From the NCBI GenBank assembly GCA_009760855.2, contig WPIO01000021.1, positions 3,076,001 to 3,140,000 of the forward strand: 64,000 nt of DNA, written 5' to 3'. Source of the stretch: Cristatella mucedo. Taxonomy: Eukaryota > Bryozoa > Phylactolaemata > Cristatellidae. Shown here piece after piece: positions 11,020 to 25,112 of this stretch (position 1 is its first letter; every line of letters begins with the position of its first letter). The notes under the pieces are model-generated. The model had not been told where the DNA came from and did no database searches. It was given only the letters and a program-made list of their open reading frames with translations. Both the position numbers and the translations under genes were made by a program.

Positions 11020-12360
11020 CCTGCACAGAGCTTTCGCTGTCAGTTCGACAGCAAATGCCCGCCTCAAGTCCGTGCAGATTCGATTTTTTCGCGCCAGGAA
11101 CGCTTGCCCGCCGGCACGCCGACGCAGCTCGAGCGTGGGCAGAAAGCACACACACACGGCGCCAGTCGACAGGTGGAAAGACGGCTGCTAAGCGAAGCCG
11201 CCTCCCCCCCCCCGGCAGGGGTAGCAGCTAATCCCAGTATCGGGCCTGCAGTGAAGACGCGAAGCCCTCCTCCCCATCTCTGGGACAGGCACGCGCGAAC
11301 GGCTAAAGCCCCGGCCACTGCGAGCGCCCGAGCTCTCTCTTCCCAACGCTCGGGTGCATGCGTCGGCTCGCCGACGCTGTGGAGGAAGAAGACTTCGGCG
11401 TCCCGCGGTCGGAAAGAGCCACCGGCAACAGAGCGCGCGAAGGCCAGTCCGTTCGAGCCGGCGGCTCGCGCTGGGCCGGGCTACGGCAGCCGACGGCGAC
11501 TGGCCGGAGCTGGCGGCCGAGCGGGCGCGGGCCGTGCGCGAGCTCCGTCCGCTCGCTACGCTTCGCGCGCTCCGGGGCGGAGCGCACGGCAGTGCGAGGT
11601 CTGCGTGCCCGAGTAGCCGCGCCTTCGCTCTCGCCGCTCGCCTTACCTGCGCGCTTGTACTGACATCCCTGCCGCGCCGGCGTAAAGGCCGGGCCCAGCG
11701 GTGCGGAACCGTGCGCAGGGTGCGGCCAGCCGGCGACCCTGGAGCAATTTGGTGTATTAACGCAGTGGCCGTATCGTGCGTATCCTTTGGGACGCACAGA
11801 CGGTGCAAAAGGAGTCGGCCGAGCTGATTTAGCGCTCCGTTGGTACGTACGAGCCCGCACACACGGCAGCGTGCAAATGACAGAAACCTTTTCGCTACAC
11901 GGGTTCGGAACCACCCCCACCGGATGTTCTCATCTCTCCGGCCGCAGTTGGCTATGTGGAACGCAGCCCGACCAAGTGGCGCCAAACGGAGAGCATGAGG
12001 ATGGTGCGAGGTCGGGGGTCCGCACCCGCAGGCGCGAAGAACTGCGCGGCTGAAGACTCCAAAATCGCTCCCGCACATGCGCAAGCACAAAGTGGACACG
12101 CCCCGTACACGTATAGCGCGAGGAGCGTACTACACAGGACGAACGAACGAACGCGAGCTCACGCGCTGCGAGGCAGCAGACGAGACTCGCACGGTACGCG
12201 CGAGCGCGCGTAGCGAGCTGCTTCCGAGTGGTGTGGAAGACGACGAGAGGATAGCGTTCTCTTGGGGCGTACGGCCAGGCAGAAAGTAAGGTGCGAGAGA
12301 CTGCCGCCGCCACTTCTGAGCAGCGCCGCCAGACGGACGAAGCCGGCCGCTGCCTAGGGT
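11020..12360. promoter_or_regulatory. CpG-rich island upstream of HTT
   Basis: This block is strongly enriched in G+C and CpG compared with the flanking DNA. It starts about 0.7 kb upstream of the HTT ATG and ends at a TA array. Open frames occur in several phases on both strands, as expected for CpG-dense DNA with few stops, and none resembles a known protein. The simplest reading is the HTT promoter and 5' leader zone, perhaps bidirectional. No TATA box or initiator is identified with confidence. Confidence 0.45.
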
Positions 12361-12366
12361 CTGCCT

Positions 12367-12470
<104 letters not shown>

Positions 12471-13007
12471 GTGACTGAATAGAGTTTAAGGAAAAAATTT
12501 AGAATAGAGATATTAAGTTCTCTTATGGAGTAACAGAAATGAACTATGGGTTATATATATCGGGAGAGGCAGTCCATCGCTGCGTTTTCACATTGTGTGA
12601 AAAGTAGCTGTTTCGGCGCCCCGTGAACTCACTTTGCCCGTTCGCGCTCTGCCCACCGGCGGTCGCTCTGCCCTCCCGAATGGCATCGGTTTTGAAGTAC
12701 TGAAACGCGGGCCGCTAGTTATCGGGAGGCTATTCGCGCTTTTGCATTAGTAGAATTACGAACTGTGAGTGCCTTTAAATCATTAGCTCCTCTACTGTAT
12801 ATCGATTGAAGCTGCTGATGGCAGCCGAGTCGGCGCCGAGGTTATTTTTGCGATTGCTTGGGAGGTGTCATTTCGTAGCGGATTTTTCGTACAGATCGGT
12901 GGCGGCATTTTTGTAAGGGTGCGAGGCTGCATCAGTTTCTTTGCCAGAAGTCGTCATTCATAGGCGCATTACTGCCGCTGATTTAAAAAACCCAACTGAT
13001 TTAAGTA
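12471..13007. other. No recognisable gene
   Basis: This is moderately GC-rich DNA with no repeat I can name and no convincing coding frame. Confidence 0.5.
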
Positions 13008-13009
13008 TT

Positions 13010-13160
13010 TTTGTAGAGCGGTGGGAGAGACTTAAAGGCTATCGCCATCACTTGCAGCAGGCAATAAAGGATCGCCCACCACAGGATTTGAACCCACGAC
13101 CTCATGGCAGAAGTAGGAAAGAGAAATTGCCTTATCTAGTGTGCCATCGCAGCTAGCCTA
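13010..13160 (-). mobile_element. SINE-2 (tRNA-derived)
   Basis: On the minus strand the tRNA-like head carries a B-box-like GGGTTCAAATCC before the body reading GGCGATCCTTTATTGCC. The same head-body order recurs at 13432, 24470, 38574, 41383, 47660 and 60185. It is probably a degraded insertion. Confidence 0.65.
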
Positions 13161-13431
13161 CTAGCCCGGGGCCCGCAGCCAGCCGCCAGCTGCCATACAG
13201 CCTAGCGCATTCTCCGATCTCCTCGCTCGCACACGAAGCATCGCTGTCCTTCAGTGCAGCCAGCATCCTCCCGTCATCCAATCGTCACCGCGTGTCTAGC
13301 GGCCTGTACACCGGTCGTTGCGGAACAGCTTGCTAGTGCGAGGAAAAACAGCCGTCGATGAGATAAGCCGTCAAAGGATCCCAGTAGTGGATACAGTATA
13401 CAGTCTTTCCGTACGCCGCCGCGCTATTACA

Positions 13432-13590
13432 AGCTGATTCAACAGCATCTTTTGTATAACGACAGAAGAGCTTGTACGCCTGTCACTACCGCTTGCAGCG
13501 GCAATAAAGGACCGCCCACTGCAATATTCGAACCCACGACCTCGGGACCGAGGTCGTGAAAAGCATCCGCCTTACCCAGTGTGTGCGCAC
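13432..13590 (-). mobile_element. SINE-2 (tRNA-derived)
   Basis: The body GGCGGTCCTTTATTGCC and the B-box-like GGGTTCGAATATTGC are on the minus strand. The tail ends in the family motif related to TATACAAACGAGGCTG, here diverged. Confidence 0.65.
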
Positions 13591-13896
13591 GGCGACTTTC
13601 TCAGGAATGCTAGCTTGTGTGGAGTCTGCCTGCTAGTTCTGCTGGATTCTTCGACGGCGTTTTATGCTATTTAGCCACAAGTTTTTCTTGAGCACCGGGC
13701 ATTATGCCTGGGCATCGCTGTATCTGCATGGCAGTGGTTGCGGTCTTATCTTTGACGTCAGAGCGTGGATGCCAGTGATCATCCAGTGTAGCCGTTGAGG
13801 TGTAGGTGCCCTGGGATTTATTATTCTAGGTCCTCAACACTACACAATACCTGCTTTCCCTCTAGCCGATTCCATCGCCAGCCATAACCTTGGCTG

Positions 13897-14053
13897 CCGC
13901 GCTGGTGTGGTCCAGTGGTAACAGTGCACGCCCCTACCGAAGTCAAGGTGAATGTATTTGATGGCCGATGTCGTGGGCTCCAGCCCCGTGGTAATGTTCA
14001 GCGCCTGAATAGAGATTTATTACTCTTAAGGTGCTATACAAGTGAGTTATAAT
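13897..14053 (+). mobile_element. SINE-1 (tRNA-derived)
   Basis: The A-box-like region is TGGTCCAGTGGTAACAGTGC and the B-box-like region is GTGGGCTCCAGCCCC. The body ends in GCGCCTGAATAGAGATT and GGTGCTATACAAGTGAGTTAT. That terminal stem-loop is shared with LINE-B. Nine or so copies are in the window. Confidence 0.82.
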
Positions 14054-14247
14054 TTTTTTGTATGTCTGCAGATGACGCCAAGCTGTGCATGAGCTCCAAT
14101 CCTCCTGCATTCCTTCATCTCAAACTCTTTTTACTTCCCTGCAGCCTGCATTATCCATATTCGCACTAAGCTAGAACCTAACTTTCTTAAATGTAATTGC
14201 AAACTTAACCCGAAACTTGATAGTTACGAGCGAGCTTACTGGCAAGC

Positions 14248-14402
14248 GTGGTTTGGTCCAGTGGTTAAGGTGCTCGCCGCGATCAAGGTCAATGTGATTG
14301 TATTTAATTACCCAGGTCGTGGGCTCAAGCCCTACGGCATATGTCAAGCGCCTGATTGAAGATTAAGTTCTGCTAGGACACTATACAAGTAAATCATATT
14401 TA
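14248..14402 (+). mobile_element. SINE-1 (tRNA-derived)
   Basis: The head is GTGGTTTGGTCCAGTGGTTA, followed by the B-box-like GTGGGCTCAAGCCC and the tail ACACTATACAAGTAAATCAT. It lies about 200 bp after another copy in the same orientation, but the two differ in sequence, so they are separate insertions. Confidence 0.85.
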
Positions 14403-17105
14403 AAACCCAATCATTAAAATGGACTCGGTTAGCATATCCCTGTAGCCTTTGTAAGGAATCGGAGTGTACGGCTCCAAAGCGACCGTTCGGTAGATAATCA
14501 TGTCAGCTCCCTGGCGATCCACCCACTTTAAGCTACGCTGCAGTCGAGCGTGCTTACAGAAGGGTTCCACCGCCAATTGCATCGGTCGTAAGGACTTGGG
14601 GTGCGGGCTAAAGTGCTACGCGTTAGGGGCGTGGCTCGACTAATTGCCATTATTTCGATCCGTTCAGGCAGGTATTTCGCCCTCTGAAAACTTATTTTTA
14701 CTCTCATCGTTATTCTTAACGTTCACTTTAATAACCATTGGACTCCTTAAGCATTGCTGAAATGCTGGAAACCCATTTCTAATGTCACGCGGGGTAGAAG
14801 TTGGTTTTAAAACTCTAAAAAACAGTTTACACTCCTACAAGCTAATTTTACGTGCCGGAGTGTGCGGCATGCTGCGGCTTTTCAGCACCACGGTGTAACT
14901 TGAAATACTCCACCCAAGAACAATCTGAATCTCACTACCGGTAAGCTCAGGTAGGATAGACACCATCTTAAGGGATGCCAATATCCACCCCATTTGGAGA
15001 CCCTGAAATTGTGCTCTTAGTATTTCAGATGTATGCACCCACATTTGAGGAAGTTGATTGGTCTCATAAGCTCACATAATTCAAAACCTTTAGTCACCGT
15101 TAGAAACGCGCGCGTAAAAAAGATGGCTGCATTTACTATATTTAGAACTCCGTGTCAGTGCTTAAGCAAATGGTGCGAAACTATACGGCTTGTATGACAT
15201 GTCTTCAACTGCGTAGTTGTCACGTCGCACCACACCTGTTTGAGCTTGGCTGACTTCCTATCAAGCGTCGTATCGACTTTAGTATCCTGTCTAAGGGCAA
15301 AAAGGCAGCTCCACTCGCTTGCACCAAAGTACTTCACCATTTCTCATTAATCCTGCCGTGTGATCTTGCACCACGCGCTACTCAGCAACTAGTCGTACAG
15401 CCGTTTTTCGAATTAAGTAGAGCATTTTCGGTGATTGAACCTTCCGTTTTTAAGCACCAAAAGTTTGGAGTTTGCTTCCTGCTTCTGTCAATACCTGCAT
15501 TGGCTTGCATCATACAAGCCTCTGTAAAAGATGCGTTTTTCTCGCTCAGCTGTCCCTGTGCCCAAATAATTTGTCTCTTTCTTATGCACGTTTCACATGC
15601 TTGCTAGGGCATAATTCAGCGCAAGTTAATAGGCAGGGTTGAAACTAATAGGCCGCCCTGAGTGTCTTTGTATGTGTTTTTGCATGCTTGGATAAATAAA
15701 ATACAGTGCATTTCATTAACCCCTGGTTATTGCTTCTATTGCGGTGAATTTAAGTACTTGGATGGAGATTTAGTTCTCTTAGAGTGCTATACAAACGACC
15801 TAATATTCTTATTATTTATATTTGTATTATTTAAGAGAGTCTGAGACGACATTCCTAAGGCAGGCTGCTCAAAAGTCTCTGTTGATCCCATCTCAAAAGA
15901 GAGACTCGCTACCTGATTTTGAATACCGGAAGTTGCGCACCGAAGGCGCGCCGTCTCGCGACTCTAAGAATACAAACGGCCCTCCTCCTTTGAAAAATTA
16001 AGCGATCAGTTTAGAAACTAACCACGAACTTGCGCACGCAGGGCAGGCGCGAGTCGAGACCCCTTAATAGCAGCGTCTAACCGATGGATTCGGTAGCTGA
16101 AAAAAACGACTCGGATAAGAGCCCACCGCAAGGGAGCGCCACCCAATAAATCTCGTCTCTATCTCAAGCCCCTTCCGAAATTTCTTTGAAACGGCCTGAG
16201 GTGTAACATATCTTTCTTATTTGAAAATTATACTCAGGTCCCGCGCTAGAAAATTTAGGAACAGCGAAAGGTATCTGTGCCATCCTTGGGTTGGTTCCTT
16301 TTCAAGGTTACTTCCGTAGATCGTTGCTGTTACGCAGCCTACTGAGCTGCTTTTAAAATTTAAATTTCTGGTGATTCCTAGAGCTGATCGGAGATTAAAC
16401 TCGAGAGACCGATTTGGAAACAGGGCTCTGAAGGGGTGCCGCACGAAATGCAGCCTTTAAAAAAGTCTTCCGAAAAAAGTCTGTCTCTGGAGACAGACCA
16501 CGAAGCTTTATGCTAAAGATGCACCAACCGTCTGGACTCGTTAACCTCTTTTCCCTAAAAGTTCTGTAGAATTTTGAAAAGAAATAGCAGCCTTTTCTGG
16601 AAGCCGACACCAATTATGCTCGTCCAAGTAGAAATGGTAAGATTGTACTTTTCAGCTACTCTATAAACTGCTTCTGCACATTATATTGAGAATTTCTGAG
16701 CATTTGCAACAAAAGCGCACCACCCAAGACCTTTTCTAGACAAAAACCCGTACCCCCTAGCTGTTTATTGAGCCTTTAGCTGTCCCGCGAGAGCTACCCG
16801 GTCTTACGTATTAATGTCTAAATACAGTCAGTATAGCCCGCTTCCGTCTGAAGAAACAGCCCGATGTACCGCACCGAATTAGCGCCTCCCAAAAGGCTGC
16901 TCAGCCAGCGCGTGCAAAAACTTGCTCTCGCATTTCGGGAAAGCCTGCAGCTCCGCGCAGATGGCGCGCCGCCTCTTTAGACCAGCCCGTCTCAACAGGT
17001 ATATGTCTCACCAGTCTCAACCGTCTCGACAGGTATATGCACCCCGATTTGAAATTAAGCCTAGAATTGAGCACTATGGTGCGCCGCTCAATACGCACTC
17101 CCTTA
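14403..17105. other. No recognisable gene; one SINE tail
   Basis: This is apparently single-copy DNA. A SINE-1-like tail (GATGGAGATTTAGTTCTCTT, then GTGCTATACAAACGA) lies at about 15752-15812. Minus-strand open frames of 60-75 codons occur at 14835, 15155, 16217 and 16395 but resemble no family I know and are interrupted. Confidence 0.5.
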
Positions 17106-17109
17106 AAAG

Positions 17110-18161
17110 CTGTGTAATAATAATAATATAATAATAAAAAACTCACGTAAAGCCATTTGAGAACCTATTCTCTTTTTAGGCACTTTACGTTTGAAGTTTG
17201 TAATGTACTCATGCATATAAACTACCTATCTTTTACCTATAGTCTAGTTACAATCTACCCCCAATCTTTTCATAATACATTTATAATATACTTATAATCT
17301 ACCGAAAATACATTCATAATCAACCTATACATATAAAATACTTATAATCAACCTAGAATGTACTCATAATCTACTTATAATCTCCTCACCATTCATTTAT
17401 TATTTACTCATAATCTATCTATACACGTAAACTACTTAGAATCTACCTATAATCTACATAAAATCGACTTAGAGTCAAACCATAATTTATGTATACTTTA
17501 CTCATTATCAATCTCTAATCTACGCATAATTAATTTAAAATCTTCCCATATCCATATATGACGTACCTAGAGTCTATTCATAATTTATTTATAATTAACT
17601 CATAAATCGTATATAAACCAATCCTAATCTCCCTATAATCTACTCAAAACTTACCTAATCCGCTCACAATTAATTTATAACTTACCTATACTCTACTCAT
17701 AGTTAATTTAGAATCTAGCCATAACTCATATAAGATCTACTTACAATCTGCCAATAATTCGATTATAATCTACTCATATTTCATGTATAGTCTACAGATA
17801 ATCTACCTATATTCTACTCAAAATCCATTTAGAACTTACGTATAATCTACCCATAATCTAATTTTACTCTATTCATGATCTACATGGAATCTACCCATTA
17901 TAGACCTATAATCTACTCATGATTCATTTATAATCCACCAATAATCAACCTATAATCAACTTAATCGATTGATATGTTTCCTATAATTGACCTATAATTA
18001 ACTAATAATCAACTCATAGTTCGTTCAAAATTGACTCATAATTAATATGTAATTCATTCCTAATCTACTCATAATATATCTATAATTTACTCATAATTCA
18101 TTTATAATTTATCTATAATCTACTCATCTACTTAAAATCTGAACATAACTCATTTACAATC
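17110..18161. repeat. AT-rich degenerate tandem repeat (unit about 11 bp)
   Basis: About 1 kb is built from variants of ATAATCTACTC and TATAATCTACC, strongly diverged between copies. No coding frame is present. It ends where the pogo-like transposon is inserted. Confidence 0.85.
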
Positions 18162-18635
18162 TACAGTATTTTTACGAGTATAAGTCGCACCCAAGTATAA
18201 GTTGCACTCTAAATTCATAGACAAAACGTTTTGAAAATTTTTATTGAAAAATATTATTACTGAATATATAGCTCATTTTTTGTTAACACAAGTGTGCTTT
18301 AATCATCGCATTAGCAAGTAACTTGTCATCAGTATCACTGCTAGCATCTTTATGTAGTCTTCTGCAACATTTTCTATGTCTGAATTGTCACTTTCCTCAT
18401 AGATTGCTTCACCTTCAGTTCCATCCAGCATGTTTGAAATTTCTGTCTTCTTAAAAATGACTTCTGTTTTGATGCTCTTTCAAACAAGTAAAGACCCATT
18501 CACAAATATGTTTAATACTGGTTCTTCTAATTCTTCCTGCTGGTGTCAAATATTGACATGCTGTAAATAAGTCACAGGTTTACTTTTTCAAAAAAATCGG
18601 AAAAAAGTGCGGCTTATACTTGTAAAAATAGGGTA
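18162..18635 (-). mobile_element. pogo-like DNA transposon, internally deleted
   Basis: Terminal inverted repeats begin TACAGTATTTTTAC on the left and TACCCTATTTTTAC on the right strand and continue with AGTATAAGTCGCAC or AGTATAAGCCGCAC. TA at the ends fits Tc1/mariner-superfamily target duplication. On the minus strand a remnant around 18350-18490 reads FKKTEISNMLDGTEGEA followed by an acidic stretch. This resembles the C-terminal tail of Tigger/pogo transposases (KKCGISNALDGTEDD-type). A frameshift then leads into DASSDTDDKLLANAMIKA. The catalytic core is absent, so the copy is non-autonomous. Confidence 0.78.
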
Positions 18636-21001
<2,366 letters not shown>

Positions 21002-21261
21002 ACTGGGGAATAAAGATTTGAGTCTCGTTCACCGCTCACGTTCGCCCACTCCTGTCTTCATGTCTCCGCGAGACTCCACCAGCTGCTGCAGCCGGAGACA
21101 CAGTAACATAAGGCCGAGCACAACTCCGGGCCAGGCACCCACAAGAGAAACTTTAATCGCCACGATCGCTGACTGATTGCACTGGCGTGGCGATGACGAC
21201 TGCCTGGTAAGACGTCAGAGCGGCTCGCCTACTGGGCCTTCCCATCAGAGGCAGAGTAACA

Positions 21262-21350
21262 ATAATATAATAATAATAATGTACTTGATAAAGCGCCCTC
21301 AGAGAACTTAATCTCTTTCTAGGCGCTTTACATTTGCTGCAAAGAGTAGA
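21262..21350 (-). mobile_element. LINE-B tail-only insertion
   Basis: An AATAATAATAAT run is followed by CTTGATAAAGCGCCCTCAG and CTAGGCGCTTTACATTTGC, which is the LINE-B 3' terminus alone in minus orientation. Confidence 0.88.
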
Positions 21351-21399
21351 TTCCAAGGGCTTCGGCAGCTGCGAAGGCTGAGCCGCATTGAGCTTCCAG

Positions 21400-22030
21400 C
21401 GTAGAGAAAAGAGGCTTGGGTTTAGTAGCTACACCGTCACCCGTGTCGGTGCAGCCAGCGACCGGAAGCAAGAGAGGCTGGAGTTCGAGCCGGGCCAGTG
21501 GCGGCTGAGCTGCTCGGCTCACACCCTAGGGGATATCGTCCTGCTGCAGCCGACGTGGGTTGAGCACGATCGGCCCGCCTAGTCGACTCGAGCGATCTTC
21601 GGACCGTTGTCCAGCCTACAGGTACTTCAGGGGTACGAACGCGACATTCTGCTGGTGCCCACCAGTGCCCTCAATTACTGGTCGGGCTCAGGGCGGCTTC
21701 AAGAGAAACTTTGTTCGCACGGAGTCCCGGCTGGTGCTTACCCAGGTGAATGACCTTGGACCGCGAGTGACGGAGGTGCACGCCCAGAGTCAGCTCAAGT
21801 GCAACGACCGCGTCAGCTGATCAATCGTTTCTAATCCCCAGATGTCTCGGAAGTAGCGAGCTTGTCCCTCCTCTGAGCTCACAGCCACGCCCAGCACGAT
21901 AGGAGCGATACGCTGGTGGCTGTGTGGGAGCTCGTGCACTCGCCGTCGTGTGTGTGCACGTGCGAAGAGCATGTTGAATGGCAAAGCCTCTACATACACA
22001 TTGTGGTTGATGTTCTGAAAGGGGCGCAGG
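21400..22030 (+). other. Unassigned, partly coding-like stretch
   Basis: Open segments in different plus frames follow one another: one ends LGDIVLLQPTWVEHDRPA, another reads GYERDILLVPTSALNYW and a third RLVLTQVNDLGPRVTEVH. Their succession looks like a frameshifted old gene or retroelement, but I recognise no domain. Confidence 0.18.
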
Positions 22031-22039
22031 CGACGTCCT

Positions 22040-22395
22040 ACTGGATGGAAACGGCAGCAGCACTGATGGCTGGGCCATGATAAATTACACCTGCAGCAGC
22101 AGCTGTAATGGAAGCAGCGCTAATGGGCGGCAACAGCACTGATGGCTGGGCCATGGTGGATCGAGACGGCAGCAGCACTGGAGACACCAGCAGTGCTAAC
22201 AGTGGTTCCAGCACGCATGGGGACGGTAGCAGCATATCCTGGCTCGGCCATCGTGGATGAGGACGGCAGCAGCATTGCTATGCTGGGCCATCGCAGATGG
22301 GGACGGCAGCGGCAGTGGTGAAAGCAGCAGCACGAATGGCTGTTCCAACTCGGATGGGGATTGCAGCAGCACAGCACAGCACTGCACTGCAGTAT
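22040..22395. repeat. Degenerate minisatellite with GGCAGCAGCA and CTGGGCCAT motifs
   Basis: The motifs GACGGCAGCAGCA and GATGGCTGGGCCAT recur irregularly about six times. This produces Ser/Ala/Pro-biased frames on the minus strand that I do not call as genes. Confidence 0.7.
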
Positions 22396-22459
22396 GCCGG
22401 ATCAAATCTGAAAGGTGAAGGGTTCAGCCCCTAGCGCACGAATAGATGGCCGTATGCTT

Positions 22460-22760
22460 TGGTTTAGGAACTCGGCAAGTATTGCCGGCTCATGTACTAG
22501 CACATGTAGCCTGCTAATATCTTAGCACGTCTAGTCAGCTCATTACGTATCATCTACAACCTGTTCATATGCAAGCAACTGAAGCCGGTTTACATACTAG
22601 CACATGCAGCCTGCTAAGATACTAGTACCGGTGTCTGGCTCATGCATTAGCATCCATACCCAGTTCATACAAGCACATGTAGCTAGCTTACATAATAGCA
22701 CCAGAAGCTTGCTCAAGTACCAGCACCTGCAGCCAGATCAAATACCATCGCCTGTAGATG
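22460..22760. repeat. Degenerate minisatellite (TACTAGCACATGTAGCC type)
   Basis: Variants of TACTAGCACATGTAGCCTGC repeat about ten times at intervals of roughly 25-30 bp. The stretch after it, to 24470, shows no gene; a short ATCG run lies at 23602-23652. Confidence 0.65.
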
Positions 22761-24469
22761 TCTAACATACTAGCATCTTGATAGGGTTCCTATTTGTTCA
22801 CCAGTAGCCACCTTACAAGGTAGCGCCTGTATGAACCAGGTAATGGCTAGTAACATGTACACGATTAGGCAACGGTAAGCAAAGGACAAAGAAAGTGAAA
22901 AAACAGCCTGCTCATATATTAGGGATGAAGCTAGTCAGCATAGATACTAAGCCATACTCCAAGTTATACTATGTCACCACCACTGAACCCATCGCTTTGT
23001 AAGCTAAGAGTAACAGCAGACGTAGCTTACGAGGTACCTCAAAAGCACGACAAGGTACCAACGTCTTTGCAAAGCCAAGGAAGACAAACACCGGGTTATG
23101 ATTGGAACAATTTGAAAATGGAATGTGGTGGTAACGCATTAAGACAGCAGTAGCTGTCTTCTGAAAAAAAGTCATATGATGCAGTGCAAGGGTAGCCAAC
23201 ACTAGCCTATTTATGTAAATAAAAGGCAGCATGGATAACAAACTGTCCACAAAATATCTGGCAAGACAGGATTCTTGTCGAGCTGATACCAACAAGTAAG
23301 AGCTTAATGAAGTTATCTCCTGTTTGTACTTATCAAAAGCAAAAATTGGGTAGTTATCAGCAGCTGCTACATTTGTTCGTATCGCCTTGGTTGATCACTG
23401 GTTTTGGTTAAGGATGTGAAGCCGAAAATACTTAATATAATTACGAGCACGGTCGAGCTCTTTGCTGTCTCTGCTCAAGCATAGCATGCAATGCAAGCAC
23501 TGCGGAGCACCCTGCAATGAAAAGAGAAACCCGACTGACAGTCAGGAGCTCCCAGCAGCAGCACGGTGAGCAGCTCTATTGGTTATCGAACAGCTGCCTT
23601 ATCGATCGATCGATCGATCGAACCGGTTGTCTCTCCAGATCGATCGATCGCACCTGTCGTGACCCTTGATCCCAGCAACAGCCCGCCAGGCAGTGTACAG
23701 GCAGCAAAGCACCGATATGGTCGCCAAGCTGCCGCCTCATTGACAGCCACTACATACTCACCGGCTGACGAAACCGCCAGCGAACTGATGACGGCTCACC
23801 GACCGTCTTCGCGGGAGCCCACTGAGCGCTGCCGGTCGATCTTGGGCTGAATAGCAGCATCGCTTAATGCCACTCTCGCTGGTGTTTTGGAGAGAGCCGA
23901 GAAACGACAGGCCTTGCAGTTGTGCCAGCACGGCGCTGCCAAGACAGCTGGCTTTCCAAAACTGCAAAAAATACATAGTCCATCTTATGGCTGACCGTTC
24001 AAATCGAGCTGCGTCGAAACTGAAAAGGTAGCGGTGGCCTGTGCCAAGTAAGTACACCACTAGCCAACCAGCCTGCGTGTACCAGACTGGCTACAGTCGG
24101 ACATTAGTTTCTCGCTTCCACTTTTGATCTCTCACCAAACATTTCTAGAGCGAAGCGACTGATGGATGACAATTCAATGATGTTGGCAATTCTTTCAACG
24201 CTGCAGATACCGAGCACGTACCCCTATGCCGTCAGCGGTGGGGGGAGGTTGAGAAGACGAGTGAAGATGAGAAGAGCTGCCTTCTGCGGTGACAGGCAGG
24301 GAAGGGGGTAAGGTGGTTACTTCCCAAGCTGGGGAAGTAAGTAGACGGGCGGTGTTCGTGTGGGGGATTGATGGGAGACCGGCCTTCTGGGATGGAGAAG
24401 GCAGCTACCCCCATAGCGGGTAGGGTGAGTGGGGTAAACAGACAGAACAGATGAACCTATTTAGCTCAT

Positions 24470-24633
24470 TTAATAGTCTTATTTATATAGCGGCAAAAGG
24501 CTCTCAGCGCTAGAAGAGCCTCTGTGGCAGTTGCTTCTACTATCTGGGAAATATTTGATTGGCTTCTGCTGGACTCGAACCCGCGACCTGGGTCCTGAAG
24601 GACAAGCGCATTACCGCTGTGCCGAGTTCAAAT
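24470..24633 (-). mobile_element. SINE-2 (tRNA-derived)
   Basis: The minus-strand head GGCACAGCGGTAATGCGC fits a tRNA A box and GGGTTCGAGTCCAGC a B box. The body and tail (TAGAAGCAACTGCC, then GCTATATAAATAAG) follow. It could be mistaken for a tRNA gene, but it has no clean acceptor stem. Confidence 0.72.
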
Positions 24634-25017
24634 AGAGAGTAATAAGAAGAACTGCTTCCTTTGCGGACAACCACAAACTAAAGGAAGAGACCAAGGAGAC
24701 CACATACAGCCATAGTACAGACTCTTATCGTATGCTTGAGCTATGAACAGATCAAGCCAAAGAGTTCATCTCGTGATCTTGTTCCGCCTTAAAAATAATG
24801 TACTTTCGCGACGGATTTGTATTATTTCGATCATCGCAGAGCGGGTAGTACTGTTAAGCACACCAGTAAGCATCAGCTGGCTGAAGCAGCTACTTTGCAC
24901 AAAAGCTCTGCTGCCGTGTGCCCCGCCCCCCCCAGCTAAAGCAGTAGCAGGTTGAGAGCTGCTGTCGTCCTCAGTGAATTTCAGCTTCCTGTGGCTGAAG
25001 CTACAAACTCGGCAGTT

Positions 25018-25112
25018 TATAAAAATAATGATACACTTGATAAAGCGCCCCCAAAGAACTCAATCTCTTTCTTGGCGCTTTACGTTTGCTGCAAAGGAAA
25101 CACGATCGATGT
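25018..25112 (-). mobile_element. LINE-B tail-only insertion
   Basis: The stem-loop sequence TAAAGCGCCCCCAAAG and TTGGCGCTTTACGTTTGC lies next to an AATAATG run. Confidence 0.85.

Noticed and set aside
11188-12099. 303-codon minus-strand open frame upstream of HTT
   Set aside because: It lies in CpG-dense DNA with equally long frames on the other strand, has Arg/Ser/Pro-biased composition and no recognisable motif; it is best explained by lack of stop codons in GC-rich sequence.
23602-23652. ATCG palindromic run
   Set aside because: A short tetranucleotide repeat of about five units and a second of three; too short to be more than a simple repeat.
24570-24635. Possible tRNA gene on the minus strand
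   Set aside because: A and B boxes are tRNA-like, but the acceptor stem does not pair and the sequence continues into a body and tail repeated elsewhere, so it is a SINE.
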